A DNA stretch of 47,381 bases from Gordonia hirsuta DSM 44140 = NBRC 16056 (GTDB lineage Bacteria; Actinomycetota; Actinomycetes; Mycobacteriales; Mycobacteriaceae), in NCBI RefSeq assembly GCF_000333015.1, contig NZ_BANT01000017.1:1-47381 (forward strand), in the 5' to 3' direction. The notes beneath the pieces were generated by a model. The model ran no database searches. It saw nothing but the letters and a program-made list of their open reading frames with translations, and was not told the origin of the DNA. This document shows positions 1-8,762 of the stretch, one piece after another (position 1 is the stretch's first letter; each line of letters opens with the position of its first letter). A program made the position numbers and the translations under genes.

Positions 1-1132
1 CCAGCCGGTCGCGCAGCCCGACGGCCCGGCGCTTGGCGCGCCGGGCGACGTCCCGGGCCCGCGTCTTGACCGTCGGTCTGGGCTCCGGATTGGGCATCGT
101 TTTGATCCAGTAGGCCAGCGCGTCCAGCCCCGCCTCCAGCGCCTCCTCGGAGGTGGCCGGCGGGGCCTCGTCGACGTCCACCGACAGATCCACCCGCAGA
201 TCCTCCAGCGTGCCGGTCACCGCGCACCTCGATTCGGCGACGGCGTCGATCAGCTGCTGGGACTGCGCCGCAGCCCACACGCGCTGTTCGGCGGTCAGGC
301 CCAGCGGTTTGCCGCTGCCGGTGTTGCGCAGGGCCTCCCCGATGAACCGGCGCTTGACGATCCACTCGTAGCGCCACCAGTCGATGTCTTCAGGCTGGAT
401 GCGGCTGTTGAGCCGGCGCAGGAACTCCGTCTGCGCCGCCGACAGCGACGAGTTGTGCCGCTCCCCCTGGTTGGGCAGCAGTGCCGGATCGACGCCCAGG
501 ACGCGGCAGAACCGTTCCCACAGGCCGTCGCCGGGTCCGGCGGTCCCGGCCGCCGGCACAGTGATCAGGTGGATACGTTCGGGCGGCAGCACGGCCGACC
601 ATCTGTCCACGATCGCCGGATAGTCCTGGTACTCCCAGAACGGCTCCTCGGCGAATCCGTCCTTGACCGGATCGGCGTCGCGGTAGCGGGCCACCGAGGC
701 CAGGAAGTCCTCGAAGGAGGCCGGCCGCTGATTCTTGACGTTCTCCTGCCAGACCGACGGCAGCTGCCGGGCCAGATCGCGCACGGTGAGGATCACGTGC
801 ACCTCGTCGGCGAAGGACAGATCGTCCATCAGCGTCGCGATGTGCTCGGGTTTGGCGTTGGCGTACAGCTCGTGGGAGACCACCGAGGTGCCCGGCCAGG
901 CCTTCATCTGCGCCACCATGGTCGGCCAGGCGCCGGCCCGTTCCGGCGTGGCCCAGGCCAGATAGCGTTCGGGCTGCAGGTGGGCGGCGGCATGGAAGTG
1001 GTCCTCCATGGTGACCCCGGGATACAGCAGCCCGGCGCGCTGCAGCGCCAGATCCCGGTTCACCCACAACCGGTCCTGCAGATGGGTGGTCCCGGTTTTG
1101 GGCAGTCCGACGTGCACGTAGACAATCGACAT
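1..1132 (-). CDS. Sulfotransferase-family protein (C-terminus cut by window edge)
   Basis: The minus-strand frame opens with ATG at 1132 and stays open to base 1, giving at least 377 residues; the C-terminus lies outside the window. The N-terminus reads MSIVYVHVGLPKTGTTHLQ, which is the 5'-phosphosulfate-binding loop of PAPS-dependent sulfotransferases (LPKTGTTxLQ). The middle holds FEDFLASVARYRDADPVKDG and a WSAVLPPERIHLITVP strand typical of bacterial sulfotransferase-like proteins. The expected reaction is sulfate transfer from PAPS to a metabolite or glycolipid; the substrate cannot be read from sequence. The last visible part is rich in Arg and Lys. It is divergent from rpsT, with 224 bp between them. 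Confidence 0.8.
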   Translation of the reverse strand, partial: MSIVYVHVGLPKTGTTHLQDRLWVNRDLALQRAGLLYPGVTMEDHFHAAAHLQPERYLAWATPERAGAWPTMVAQMKAWPGTSVVSHELYANAKPEHIATLMDDLSFADEVHVILTVRDLARQLPSVWQENVKNQRPASFEDFLASVARYRDADPVKDGFAEEPFWEYQDYPAIVDRWSAVLPPERIHLITVPAAGTAGPGDGLWERFCRVLGVDPALLPNQGERHNSSLSAAQTEFLRRLNSRIQPEDIDWWRYEWIVKRRFIGEALRNTGSGKPLGLTAEQRVWAAAQSQQLIDAVAESRCAVTGTLEDLRVDLSVDVDEAPPATSEEALEAGLDALAYWIKTMPNPEPRPTVKTRARDVARRAKRRAVGLRDRL

Positions 1133-1356
1133 AGTGCCGACCAGCATAGATCGCGGCCGGCGGCGCCGAATCGGGCAGCCTCGCGCGCGGGGTGTCACAG
1201 GTCTCTCCCACCGGTTTTGGCGGTGCCCTCCGACGCTGGTAATCTTGATCGCTGTTGCGGAAATCGCAGGTCGGTACCGATCGCGAACCAGCACTTTCAG
1301 TCAAGACTCCGGTCGTCGCAGGGCGAGCGAAACCTACAGATGTAAAGGGATTACGC

Positions 1357-1617
1357 GTGGCAAACATCAAGTCGCAGATCAAGCGGAACAAGACCAACGA
1401 GGCGCGCCGTCAGCGCAACCAGTCGGTCCGCAGCGCGCTGCGTACGGCTATCCGCAGCTTCCGCGAGGCCGTCGCCGGCGGCGACAAGGAGAAGGCGACC
1501 GAGCTGCTCGCCAGCACCAGCCGCCAGCTCGACAAGGCTGTCACCAAGGGCGTCATCCACAAGAACCAGGCCGCCAACAAGAAGTCGGCCATGGCAGTGG
1601 CTGTCAACAAGCTCTGA
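1357..1617 (+). CDS. rpsT: 30S ribosomal protein S20
   Basis: An 86-residue protein starting [20 protein letters not shown] and ending [12 protein letters not shown]. This is the classic S20 pattern: Lys/Arg-rich helices that bind 16S rRNA in the small subunit, with the conserved [10 protein letters not shown] segment near the C-terminus. The GTG start at 1357 is preceded by a purine-rich GTAAAGGGA about 7 nt upstream. The length matches bacterial S20 (85-90 residues). It is convergent with holA, as in mycobacteria, and separated from it by a strong hairpin. Confidence 0.97.
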   Translation: MANIKSQIKRNKTNEARRQRNQSVRSALRTAIRSFREAVAGGDKEKATELLASTSRQLDKAVTKGVIHKNQAANKKSAMAVAVNKL

Positions 1618-1629
1618 CCTGATTTTCCC

Positions 1630-1669
1630 GATCACCCCGGCGATCCCCCACGCGGTCGCCGGGGTGATC
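1630..1669. terminator. Bidirectional terminator hairpin between rpsT and holA
   Basis: A perfect 14-bp inverted repeat (GATCACCCCGGCGA at 1630-1643, its complement at 1656-1669) with a 12-nt loop. It lies exactly between the converging stop codons of rpsT (1617) and holA (1681). No long U tract is visible on either side, as is common for actinobacterial terminators. Confidence 0.8.
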
Positions 1670-1680
1670 GCCGTCTGCGG

Positions 1681-2643
1681 CTATCGGCCGCGGCGCGGAC
1701 GCAGCCGGGCGACGGTGGAGACGGCGTGCTCGAGCGCATAGTCGGCGTCGGCGGCCTGCCCCTTGACCGCACCGTTGAGGTCGGCCACCACCAGCACCGC
1801 CTGACCGATCGATGCGGCGTCCCAGGCCCGCGCCTGCCCCTGGATCTTGCCTACCCGGCCCGGCGGCATGCCCAGCTCGGAGGCGATCGAATACTTGTCT
1901 CCCGGTCCGAACGAGCGCACCCGCGCGATCGCATGCACCGCTTCGGCGAGTGCATCCGCCAACAGGACGCGCGCGGTGCCGTGGTGCTGGGCCCAGGCCA
2001 GCGATTCCAGTGCGCCGGCCAGGTCCCCGGTGACCGCCTTGTCGGCGACCTCGAAACCGGTCACCTCCGGCCGGCCCACGTAGTAGGTGCGCACGGAGGC
2101 CTCGTCGACCTTGCCGCCGGTGTCGGAGACCAGCTGATGGCACGCCGCCGAGAGCTCCCGCAGATCCGAGCCGACCAGCTCGGTCACCAGCTCCACCACC
2201 TCTGCGCTGACGCGCACCCCGATCTGCCGGAACTCTTTGCGGACAAAGTCCACCCGGTCCGAGTGCCATTTGGGGGCGGCGCAGTCGAACTCCTGCGCAC
2301 CGGCCTTGCGCAGGACCCCGACCATCGACTTCTGCCGGCCGCCACCGGTGTGGATCACCACCATCGTGATGCCCTCGGGCAGCGCCTGGGCGGTCGCGGT
2401 GATCAGCGCGGCCGGTTCCTTACCGGCTTCGGCGGCGGCCTCGATCACGACGATGCGTTCCTCGGCGAACAGCGACGGACTGAGTAGCTCGGCCATCTCC
2501 GGCGCGGTCACCTCGCCGCAGCGGACACGGGTGACCGGCACCTCTTCGCCGGCGTCACGGCTGCGTTCGGTGGCGAGGCCTTTGATGACGCGCCCGGTCA
2601 GGAAGTCGTCGTCGCCCAGCAGCAGGAACAGCCGATCATTCAC
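1681..2643 (-). CDS. holA: DNA polymerase III subunit delta
   Basis: HolA is the clamp-loader delta subunit, which opens the beta sliding clamp at the replication fork. The protein runs from (M)NDRLFLLLGDDDFLTGRVI through an N-terminal AAA+-like domain to FEVADKAVTGDLAGALESL and a helical C-terminal collar domain. The RLFLLLGDDDFL opening and the C-terminal PPGRVGKIQGQARAW segment are typical of actinobacterial HolA. I prefer GTG at 2643 (about 320 residues) because the family normally begins just before this strand; GTG at 2667 is an in-frame alternative adding 8 residues. The gene is convergent with rpsT, as in mycobacteria, where comEC and comEA follow closely; here 14 kb intervenes. Confidence 0.93.
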   Translation of the reverse strand: MNDRLFLLLGDDDFLTGRVIKGLATERSRDAGEEVPVTRVRCGEVTAPEMAELLSPSLFAEERIVVIEAAAEAGKEPAALITATAQALPEGITMVVIHTGGGRQKSMVGVLRKAGAQEFDCAAPKWHSDRVDFVRKEFRQIGVRVSAEVVELVTELVGSDLRELSAACHQLVSDTGGKVDEASVRTYYVGRPEVTGFEVADKAVTGDLAGALESLAWAQHHGTARVLLADALAEAVHAIARVRSFGPGDKYSIASELGMPPGRVGKIQGQARAWDAASIGQAVLVVADLNGAVKGQAADADYALEHAVSTVARLRPRRGR

Positions 2644-2723
2644 AACGACTATCGTGCCATGCCCCACCGGCGGTGGCGCTGCGCGCTAGCGTGAAGGCCA
2701 CCCCGATCCAGAGAGGCCAGCCC

Positions 2724-3800
2724 ATGCCGATCGAGAACGCTTTCTACACGCCGGAGGCCCAGGGCCCCTACCAGCTGCATTCGCTGGGCCGGTTCGAGCT
2801 GGAGGACGGCGGGGTGATCGACGAGCTGCAGTTGGCCGTGGCCACGCGCGGCACCCTCAACGACGACAAGAGCAACGCGATCCTGATCCCGACCTGGTTC
2901 TCCGGCACCCATCAGACGTGGGATCAGGTCTACATCGGGCCGGGCAGGGCACTCGACCCGGAGAAGTACTTCCTCGTCATCGTCAATCAGATCGGCAACG
3001 GTCTGTCGACGTCACCGCACAACACCGACGATTCCTCGATCGCGATGTCGAAGTTCCCCACCGTGCGGATCGGCGACGATGTGCGCGCCCAGGAGCAGCT
3101 GCTGCGCGAGGTCTTCGGCATCGAACGCCTCGCGCTGGTGGTGGGCGGTTCGATGGGCGCCCAGCAGACCTGGGAGTGGGCGGTGCGTTTCCCCGAAAAG
3201 GTCCTGCGGGCGGCACCGATCGCCGGCACCGCACAGAACACCCCGCACGACTTCCTGTTCACCCAGACGCTGCTGGAGGCGATCACCAGCGATCCGGGCT
3301 GGAACGACGGTGAGTACACCTCGCACCTGCAGGTGCAGGACGGACTGGGGCGGCACGCCGACATCTGGGCGACGATGGGCCTGTCCACCGACTTCTGGAA
3401 GTCCGGCTTCTGGCAGGCGATCCCGATGCTCGACGGCACCACCACCGATGATTTCCGGCAGTTCCAGGCCGGCTTCCTGCGCGCCCTGTTCCAGCTGATG
3501 GACCCCAATGCGCTGCTGACGATGGGCTGGAAGTGGCAGCACGGGGACGTCGCCCGCCACACCGACGGCGACCTGGCTGCCGCACTGGGCCGGATCACCG
3601 CCACGACCTTCGTGATGCCGATCGACCGCGACATGTTCTTCCCGGTGTCCGACTGCGCCGCCGAAGCCGAACTCACCCCGGGCGCACAGCTGCGGGTACT
3701 GCCCTCGATCGCCGGCCACTTCGGGCTGTTCGGCTTCAATCCCGAGTACATCGACGAGGTGGATCGCAATCTTTCGGAGTTGCTGGCCACCCGCGTCTGA
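2724..3800 (+). CDS. Alpha/beta hydrolase of the homoserine O-acetyltransferase (MetX-like) fold
   Basis: A 358-residue protein of the MetX-like alpha/beta hydrolase family. The nucleophile elbow is GGSMGAQQTWEWA, with Ser near residue 143. The probable acid is the Asp in MPIDRDMFFP, and the His is in IAGHFGLFG near the C-terminus, which completes the triad. True homoserine acetyltransferases usually have GGSMGGMQALEW, so this could be a hydrolase or acyltransferase with another substrate. ATG at 2724 is chosen because GAGAGG lies 7 nt upstream; a longer in-frame start at 2673 would enter the holA upstream region. A decayed second copy of the middle and end of this gene lies at 15585-15763. 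Confidence 0.85.
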   Translation: MPIENAFYTPEAQGPYQLHSLGRFELEDGGVIDELQLAVATRGTLNDDKSNAILIPTWFSGTHQTWDQVYIGPGRALDPEKYFLVIVNQIGNGLSTSPHNTDDSSIAMSKFPTVRIGDDVRAQEQLLREVFGIERLALVVGGSMGAQQTWEWAVRFPEKVLRAAPIAGTAQNTPHDFLFTQTLLEAITSDPGWNDGEYTSHLQVQDGLGRHADIWATMGLSTDFWKSGFWQAIPMLDGTTTDDFRQFQAGFLRALFQLMDPNALLTMGWKWQHGDVARHTDGDLAAALGRITATTFVMPIDRDMFFPVSDCAAEAELTPGAQLRVLPSIAGHFGLFGFNPEYIDEVDRNLSELLATRV

Positions 3801-3880
3801 GCGGATCCGCCTGAGGCACTCTGCTGGGTCGACTCTCGCTGCGGCAGGGATCGATCAGCTCGGTGCCTCGCACACCTGAG

Positions 3881-3886
3881 TAGAGT
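3881..3886 (+). promoter_or_regulatory. -10 box for a leaderless histidine kinase mRNA
   Basis: TAGAGT fits the actinobacterial TAnnnT -10 consensus and ends 7 nt before the GTG at 3894. That spacing puts the transcription start on the start codon. No Shine-Dalgarno sequence is visible, which supports the GTG start. Confidence 0.5.
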
Positions 3887-3893
3887 CGCCTGC

Positions 3894-5171
3894 GTGCACG
3901 CCGATCCTCCCGCACCACTCCTCATGCGCCCGGCTTCCAGCGCCCTGGGGCTGCGACTGGGATTGTTCGTGCTGGTCGGAGTGTTAGCGCTCATCGTTCT
4001 ACTCCGCGCCCTGCTACTGGGCGAATCCCACCCGCTGTGGGTGGGCGCGTTGACGGCACTGTTCTTGATGATCCTGGCGGCGCGCCCGTTCCAGAATCTG
4101 TCACTGTCCCAGCGTCTCCTGTGGCTGGGTCTGCTCAGCGCCGTGTGGCTGGTGCTCGCGCTATCCGGCGCCGCTGCCGCCTACGTGTCCTTCGGATTGA
4201 TCGTGCTGCTCATGACTGAACTGCCGGTGGTGTGGGCCTTGGTCTCGGTGGTGCTGCTCACCGCCACCAGCATCGGCGTCGGCTTTCTCCATCCCGGTGG
4301 GCTCGCGGCCATGGTGATCGGTTCGATCCTCGGTGGCGTGGTAGGCGTGGTCATCGGGCTCGGCTTTCGTGTTCTCATCGAGGAGACCGACCGACGGCAA
4401 CTATTGATTGCAGATCTGCACCACACCCGTGCCGAACTGGCCGAACAGGAGCGGGCCGCCGGCGAGATGGCTGAGCGGCAACGTCTGGCACGGGAAATCC
4501 ACGACACCGTGGCGCAGGGGCTGAGCAGCATCCAGATGCTGCTGCATGCGGCGGAATCGGAGGGGTTGCTACCCGGCGCCCGAGAGCCGGTGCGCCTGGC
4601 CCGCGAGGTCGCGGCGGCTGGTTTGGCTGACACCCGACGGTTGATTTCGGCGCTGGCTCCGGCCGACCTCACCGGGCGATCCCTGATCGATGCGCTCGGG
4701 CGAGTATGCGCCCGAGCGCCAGCACGGGGACCGCAGGTACGACTGGCCGTGGAAGGAGACCCCGTCCGCCTACCCATGCCGATCGAATCGGCACTGGTCA
4801 GATTGACCCAGGGAGCGCTGTCGAACGTAGCCCGGCATTCTGGTGCGGTGTGCGCGGTCGTCACCCTGAGCTACAGTCCCGGCAAGGTCCGTTTGGACAT
4901 CGTCGACGACGGGAAAGGCTTTCCCGTGGGGCTGCTGGCCGACGCGGAGGCACCCCGCTTCGGCCTCGATTCCATGCGAGCACGCGTCGAGGAGTTGGCG
5001 GGCGAATGGGACCTACAGTCCGAACCCGGGTACACAGCGGTTTCGGTGACATTCCCGGTGACCGAGATCGAGCCAGATGAGCCGGGTCTGGCCGAGGGGC
5101 CCTCGCTCCCGGGGCTCCGGCGATCTCTATCCACGCCGCAATCGGCCGCCATCGAAGAGGTCCGTCCGTGA
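3894..5171 (+). CDS. Sensor histidine kinase, NarL/DesK type
   Basis: A 425-residue membrane kinase. Several hydrophobic segments fill residues 18-165 with almost no extracytoplasmic loop, so it probably senses the membrane itself or a small ligand. A short coiled coil (about 165-195) leads into a HisKA_3 dimerisation domain with the phospho-accepting His203 in AREIHDTVAQGLSSIQ. The HATPase domain has an N-box-like QGALSNVARHS, a DIVDDGKGF G1 motif and RFGLDSMRARVEEL. The last 35 residues are a low-complexity tail. Its stop codon overlaps the response regulator start (GTGA), so the two are co-translated partners. ATG at 3924 is an alternative start, but the leaderless -10 box favours 3894. 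Confidence 0.9.
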   Translation: MHADPPAPLLMRPASSALGLRLGLFVLVGVLALIVLLRALLLGESHPLWVGALTALFLMILAARPFQNLSLSQRLLWLGLLSAVWLVLALSGAAAAYVSFGLIVLLMTELPVVWALVSVVLLTATSIGVGFLHPGGLAAMVIGSILGGVVGVVIGLGFRVLIEETDRRQLLIADLHHTRAELAEQERAAGEMAERQRLAREIHDTVAQGLSSIQMLLHAAESEGLLPGAREPVRLAREVAAAGLADTRRLISALAPADLTGRSLIDALGRVCARAPARGPQVRLAVEGDPVRLPMPIESALVRLTQGALSNVARHSGAVCAVVTLSYSPGKVRLDIVDDGKGFPVGLLADAEAPRFGLDSMRARVEELAGEWDLQSEPGYTAVSVTFPVTEIEPDEPGLAEGPSLPGLRRSLSTPQSAAIEEVRP

Positions 5172-5794
5172 TTCGGCTCCTGCTGGCCGACGACCATCCC
5201 ATCGTCCGCGCCGGTCTGCGCGCACTCCTAGCCCAGCATGCCGACCGCATATGCTTGGCCGGAGACGTCGCTACCGGCGCGGACGCGGTGGAATTCTGTC
5301 GGACCCACGAGGTCGACCTGGTGCTGATGGACCTGCGGTTCGGCGAGGGAATGTCCGGTGCCGACGCCACGCGCCAGATCCGGGCACTGCCGACCCCGCC
5401 GTATGTGCTTGTCGTGACGAACTACGACACCGACGCCGACATTCTCGGCGCAATCGAGGCCGGGGCCAGCGGGTACCTCCTGAAGGATGCGGCACCCGAT
5501 GAACTCATCGGCGCCGTGGTGGCCGCGGCCGGTGGCACCATGGCGCTCTCGCCCGCCGTCGCCATCCGGCTGATGCATCAACGGCACAACACCGATCCGC
5601 AGCTGACCGAACGGGAGCGGGAGGTTCTGCGGGCGGTTTCCGACGGCCGCTCTAATCGCGATATCGCGCGCACGCTCTACGTGAGCGAAGGAACAGTCAA
5701 AGCGCACATGACCAATATCTTCAGCAAACTGGAGGTGCGGTCGCGCACAGCCGCAGTGGCCGCGGCCCGCCGTCGCGGCATCCTTGCGCCGTAG
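5168..5794 (+). CDS. Response regulator, NarL/LuxR family
   Basis: A 208-residue two-component regulator. The receiver domain (1-120) has acidic Asp8/Asp9, phospho-acceptor Asp55 in LVLMDLRFGEG, Thr84 and Lys106 in GYLLKDAAP. The C-terminal LuxR helix-turn-helix reads LTEREREVLRAVSDGRSNRDIA followed by LYVSEGTVKAHMTNI. It overlaps the kinase gene by 4 nt at its GTG start. Its likely target is the MMPL exporter gene 100 bp downstream on the same strand; that is inference from position only. Confidence 0.93.
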   Translation: MIRLLLADDHPIVRAGLRALLAQHADRICLAGDVATGADAVEFCRTHEVDLVLMDLRFGEGMSGADATRQIRALPTPPYVLVVTNYDTDADILGAIEAGASGYLLKDAAPDELIGAVVAAAGGTMALSPAVAIRLMHQRHNTDPQLTEREREVLRAVSDGRSNRDIARTLYVSEGTVKAHMTNIFSKLEVRSRTAAVAAARRRGILAP

Positions 5795-5894
5795 CCGCAC
5801 GTCTCCCTGGCCGGTCGGCCTCGATCGAAAGTCATAGCCGAGGGTGCCGGTTCGGTCGATGTGGCCGATAGCCCCACGCTGGTCTGATGGGACT

Positions 5895-8048
5895 ATGAGA
5901 TTTCTGTTTGGTTCTCGCCTGCGAGCCGGCATGGTGGTGGCCCTGTGGATCGTGCTGGTCGGTGCGTTGGCCGGTGTTGCCCCGGCTATGGACGCCGTCG
6001 AAAACAATGCAGCTGCCAACGATCCGCCGGCCGACTCGGCCTCCGTTCACGCCGCGCAGCTGGCCGCCGAACAGTTCCCCGGCAGCGACGGTCTCCCGGC
6101 CATCGTGGTGGTGCGGGGGGACACGCCCGCGCACACCGACGAAGCCGTGTCATCGATCACGTCGGCGATCGAACAACTCCGCGGCGAGGACTCCACCATC
6201 GCCGGTGTCGTCACGGCCGACGATGGTGGCGCGACGACCTTACGATCCGACGGCGGTGACGCACAGATGATCATCGTCCCGGTCACGGGCGAGCCGACCG
6301 ATGAGCAGTTTCAGGATTCGATTCACCGGCTGCGCGAGGTCGTCGCCGACGCCTCTGGTGCGGCACACGCCGACGTGACCGGGCCCGCAGGCATCGCGAC
6401 CGACACGGTCGGCGTGTTCCGCAGCGGTTCGCTGGTACTGCTGTTCGGCACGATTCTGCTGGTCGTGATCATCCTGATGGTGATCTACCGCTCACCACTG
6501 CTGGTAGTGACCGCGCTGCTGGGGGTCGGTGTCGCCATGCGCCTGTCGGAAACTCTGGGCGCCCTCATGGCCGACGCCGGTTGGTTCGATGTCAGTTCGC
6601 AGACCTCGTCGATCATGACGGTGCTGCTCTTCGGTGTGGGAACCGACTATGCGCTGATAATCATTGCGCGCTATCGCGAGGCGCTCGCCACGAACCAGGA
6701 CCGCCCGACTGCGATGATCACCGCCATGCGCGGCGTCCGCGAATCGATTCTGTCCAGTGTATCGACGATCGTGCTGGCGATGATGGCGCTGCTGGTGGCG
6801 GCCTCTCCGGCGCTCCGCGGCTTCGGTCCCTACCTGGCGCTGGGCGTGGCTTCGATGGGAGCGGTGGCGTTCACCTTTGTGCCCGCGCTGATGCTGCTGT
6901 TCGGCGGGAAGTTGTTCTGGCCGTCGAACATCGCCAAGGCCGCATCCCGTCAGCCCGGGGCCATCTGGACCCGGATCGCCGATCTGGTGGCGCGCTCACC
7001 GAAGGCCGTGCTGGTCTCCACGCTGGCGACGTTGCTGGTCTTGAGTGCCGGATTGATCGGCTACCGAGAGAGTTTCGACTTCATCAGTGGTTTCCGCGTC
7101 GATACTCAGTCAGAAGCGGGGCAGGACGCGATCGCCGACGCTTTCGGGCCCGGTGAGGTAGCGCCGTCGACGATCTATGTGCGTTCGACCGGCAGAATCA
7201 CACCGGAGGAATGGGCGACCGTCCGGTCCGAGCTGGTCGACACCGATGGGGTCGCCAGGGTCGGGCAGCGACCGATGATCAGCGACGAGGGGAACGTGGC
7301 CGCGTTCGAGGTGGTGTTGACCGAGAACCCGTACAGCCCCGAAGCCTTGGATCGAATCGGGCCACTGACCGAAGCGACCCAGCGAACGGCCTCGTCTACC
7401 GGGATAGCCGAGCCGCAAGTGCTGATCGGCGGTGAGACCGCCACGACCGCCGATATCCGCTCGGCGCTGAACAAGGACACCCTGATTCTGGTGGTCTTGG
7501 TGCTGCTGATTGTGCTCACCGTGCTGGCGGTCCTGTTGCGATCGGTCTTGGCCCCGCTGTACCTGGTGGGCACGTTGCTGTTGTCGTTCACCGCCACCCT
7601 GGGCCTGACCACCTTCCTGTCTGTGACGGTCGGCGGCGACGAGGGGATCGGTAACCGCGTCGCCGTGTATGTTTTCGTCTTCCTGGTCGCTCTCGGCGTC
7701 GATTACACCATCTTCTTGATGAGCAGGTATCGGCAGGAACTCGCCACCCGCTCGCCGCACGAGGCGTTGCGCACCGCCCTGATCCGGTCCGGTGGGGTGA
7801 TCTCCTCGGCCGGACTGATTCTGGCTGCGACCTTCGCGGTACTGACGACGCAACCCATTCGCGAGCTATTCCAGTTCGGTTTAGCGATGGCGATCGGCAT
7901 TCTCTTGGACACTTTCGTCGTCCGCCCACTGCTGGTTCCCGCCGTTGTGCAGTTGCTCGACGACACCGCGCTCTGGCCCAGTCGGCCCCCGCCGCTGCCG
8001 TCAGGGACGACCACATCATCGAGGCGGCCTCAGGCAGACCGGAACTGA
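5895..8048 (+). CDS. MMPL-family RND transporter
   Basis: A 717-residue polytopic exporter. It has a first transmembrane helix (residues 10-30), a large extracytoplasmic loop (to about 175), five helices including GTDYALIIIARYREAL, a second periplasmic loop and a second block of helices including GVDYTIFLMSRYRQELA. The GxDY(A/T) motifs are the proton-relay segments of MMPL proteins. Actinobacterial MMPLs export lipids, siderophores or hydrophobic drugs; this size fits the smaller drug or lipid type rather than MmpL3. ATG at 5895 (MRFLFGSRLRAGMVVALW) is chosen because it places the first helix at the N-terminus; upstream in-frame ATGs at 5844 and 5859 add polar residues only. Confidence 0.9.
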   Translation: MRFLFGSRLRAGMVVALWIVLVGALAGVAPAMDAVENNAAANDPPADSASVHAAQLAAEQFPGSDGLPAIVVVRGDTPAHTDEAVSSITSAIEQLRGEDSTIAGVVTADDGGATTLRSDGGDAQMIIVPVTGEPTDEQFQDSIHRLREVVADASGAAHADVTGPAGIATDTVGVFRSGSLVLLFGTILLVVIILMVIYRSPLLVVTALLGVGVAMRLSETLGALMADAGWFDVSSQTSSIMTVLLFGVGTDYALIIIARYREALATNQDRPTAMITAMRGVRESILSSVSTIVLAMMALLVAASPALRGFGPYLALGVASMGAVAFTFVPALMLLFGGKLFWPSNIAKAASRQPGAIWTRIADLVARSPKAVLVSTLATLLVLSAGLIGYRESFDFISGFRVDTQSEAGQDAIADAFGPGEVAPSTIYVRSTGRITPEEWATVRSELVDTDGVARVGQRPMISDEGNVAAFEVVLTENPYSPEALDRIGPLTEATQRTASSTGIAEPQVLIGGETATTADIRSALNKDTLILVVLVLLIVLTVLAVLLRSVLAPLYLVGTLLLSFTATLGLTTFLSVTVGGDEGIGNRVAVYVFVFLVALGVDYTIFLMSRYRQELATRSPHEALRTALIRSGGVISSAGLILAATFAVLTTQPIRELFQFGLAMAIGILLDTFVVRPLLVPAVVQLLDDTALWPSRPPPLPSGTTTSSRRPQADRN

Positions 8049-8165
8049 CGCCACGCACATCGCGCCAAATCGCCACGAAAACGCCCCGCCGGCGACCCTC
8101 CGACACCGGAGCCGACGTATGCACGCAGGGGATGCCGGATGCCGGTCGTGGGTAGCCTCTAAATC

Positions 8166-8201
8166 CAGGACCCGGAGCGAGCAACCTCGATCCGGGTTCT
8201 G
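8166..8201 (+). terminator. Hairpin after the MMPL exporter gene
   Basis: CAGGACCCGGA (8166-8176) pairs with TCCGGGTTCTG (8191-8201): 10 of 11 Watson-Crick pairs plus one G-U, with a 14-nt loop. It lies about 120 bp after the MMPL stop and could end the kinase-regulator-exporter transcript. Confidence 0.4.
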
Positions 8202-8440
8202 CTATCAGGTCACGCACCTCGGTGCGTTCACAGGCGCACAGCGCTGTGATCTGCCCGATCATCATCGAGCGACTTACTGCCCGCCGTTCACAACGGGACG
8301 CCGGTGTTCCCGGCCGATGTGCAGTGGCGACTCGGGTCCCTCTGCGCTGACCTGCCGATCGCGTCCACATCGAAAACTCGCCATCCCCAGATCCAGTGAT
8401 TTTCACCAATCCCTGGACAACGTGATCAACTTCACCTACT

Positions 8441-8470
8441 TTTGAATATGTTCCATTTGGAACTATTCCA
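8441..8470 (+). promoter_or_regulatory. Palindromic operator upstream of the amidase operon
   Basis: The core GTTCCATTTGGAAC is a perfect 6-bp inverted repeat with a 2-bp centre, flanked by AT-rich GAATA and TATTC arms that extend the dyad with a one-base offset. It lies 27 bp before the AtzG-like ATG at 8497. Read on the other strand, the core TTCCAAATGGA plus a following ATTCAA-type arm recurs at 14657-14680 in front of the MarR gene. I infer a MarR-family binding site overlapping the promoter. Confidence 0.6.
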
Positions 8471-8496
8471 GATGATTGTGAATCAAGGAGAACACG

Positions 8497-8679
8497 ATGA
8501 CGCTGTCCATCAAGGACGTGCTCGCCGCGAAGGGTCTGCACCCTGACGCCGACGAGCTCGCCCGCATCGAAAGCACCTGGGCCGAGTTCGCCGGGTTGCG
8601 GCGGGACCTGGAGACCATCGACACCGCGGACGCGGACATCGCGCTGCGCAACATCCCCGGAGGCGATCACCATGGCTGA
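8497..8679 (+). CDS. AtzG-like (DUF4089-type) small amidase partner subunit
   Basis: A 60-residue protein with an all-helical pattern: SIKDVLAAKGLHPDADELARIESTWAEFAGLRRDLETID. A small acidic helical protein immediately before an amidase is the arrangement of atzG-atzE, where AtzG is a GatC-like subunit needed for folding of the carboxybiuret hydrolase. AAGGAG lies 8 nt upstream of the ATG. The stop codon overlaps the amidase ATG at 8672 by 8 nt, so the two were translationally coupled. The family assignment rests on size, position and helix pattern, so it is moderate. Confidence 0.6.
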   Translation: MTLSIKDVLAAKGLHPDADELARIESTWAEFAGLRRDLETIDTADADIALRNIPGGDHHG

Positions 8680-8731
8680 CGAACTTCTCAATCTGTCGGC
8701 AACCGCTGTCGGCGAACTGATCGGAACCAAA
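8672..8731 (+). pseudogene. Amidase 5' fragment cut off by IS30 insertion
   Basis: ATG at 8672 has GGAGG 8 nt upstream and encodes 20 native codons, MADELLNLSATAVGELIGTK, before the left inverted repeat of the IS element begins at 8732. This is the usual start of an amidase-signature enzyme (LSATELGxLI). The frame then reads about 37 codons of IS sequence before a stop. The rest of the gene resumes at 10231. Joining the two halves gives the normal run ELIGTK-(Q)VSPVEVTRRALEY. Confidence 0.8.
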
Positions 8732-8762
8732 CTGGGCGAGTTCAACCGGTCGTTGCAACACC
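8732..8762 (+). repeat. IS30 left inverted repeat
   Basis: A 31-bp terminal repeat beginning CTGGGCGAGTTCAACC and ending GTTGCAACACC. It matches the complement of 10200-10230 at 26 of 31 positions. The transposase stop codon (8742-8744) lies inside it. Confidence 0.8.

Larger units (their letters stand above)
8049..8496. other. 448-bp non-coding interval between MMPL and amide loci
   Basis: No convincing gene is seen. Open frames on the minus strand have unrelated residue composition and no recognisable domain. The interval contains a terminator-like hairpin (8166-8201), and its last 60 bp hold the operator and ribosome-binding site of the amidase operon. The 100 bp before 8497 are markedly more AT-rich than the surroundings. 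Confidence 0.5.

Noticed and set aside
390..1397. 335-residue minus-strand open frame over the sulfotransferase
   Set aside because: It is a different frame with Arg/Gly/Ala-rich shadow composition; the frame starting at 1132 has the PAPS-binding motif and is continuous to the window edge.
3801..3893. Inverted repeat GAGGCAC ... GTGCCTC as a terminator after the MetX-like gene
   Set aside because: The 7-bp arms are about 40 bp apart, too distant for a convincing hairpin terminator.
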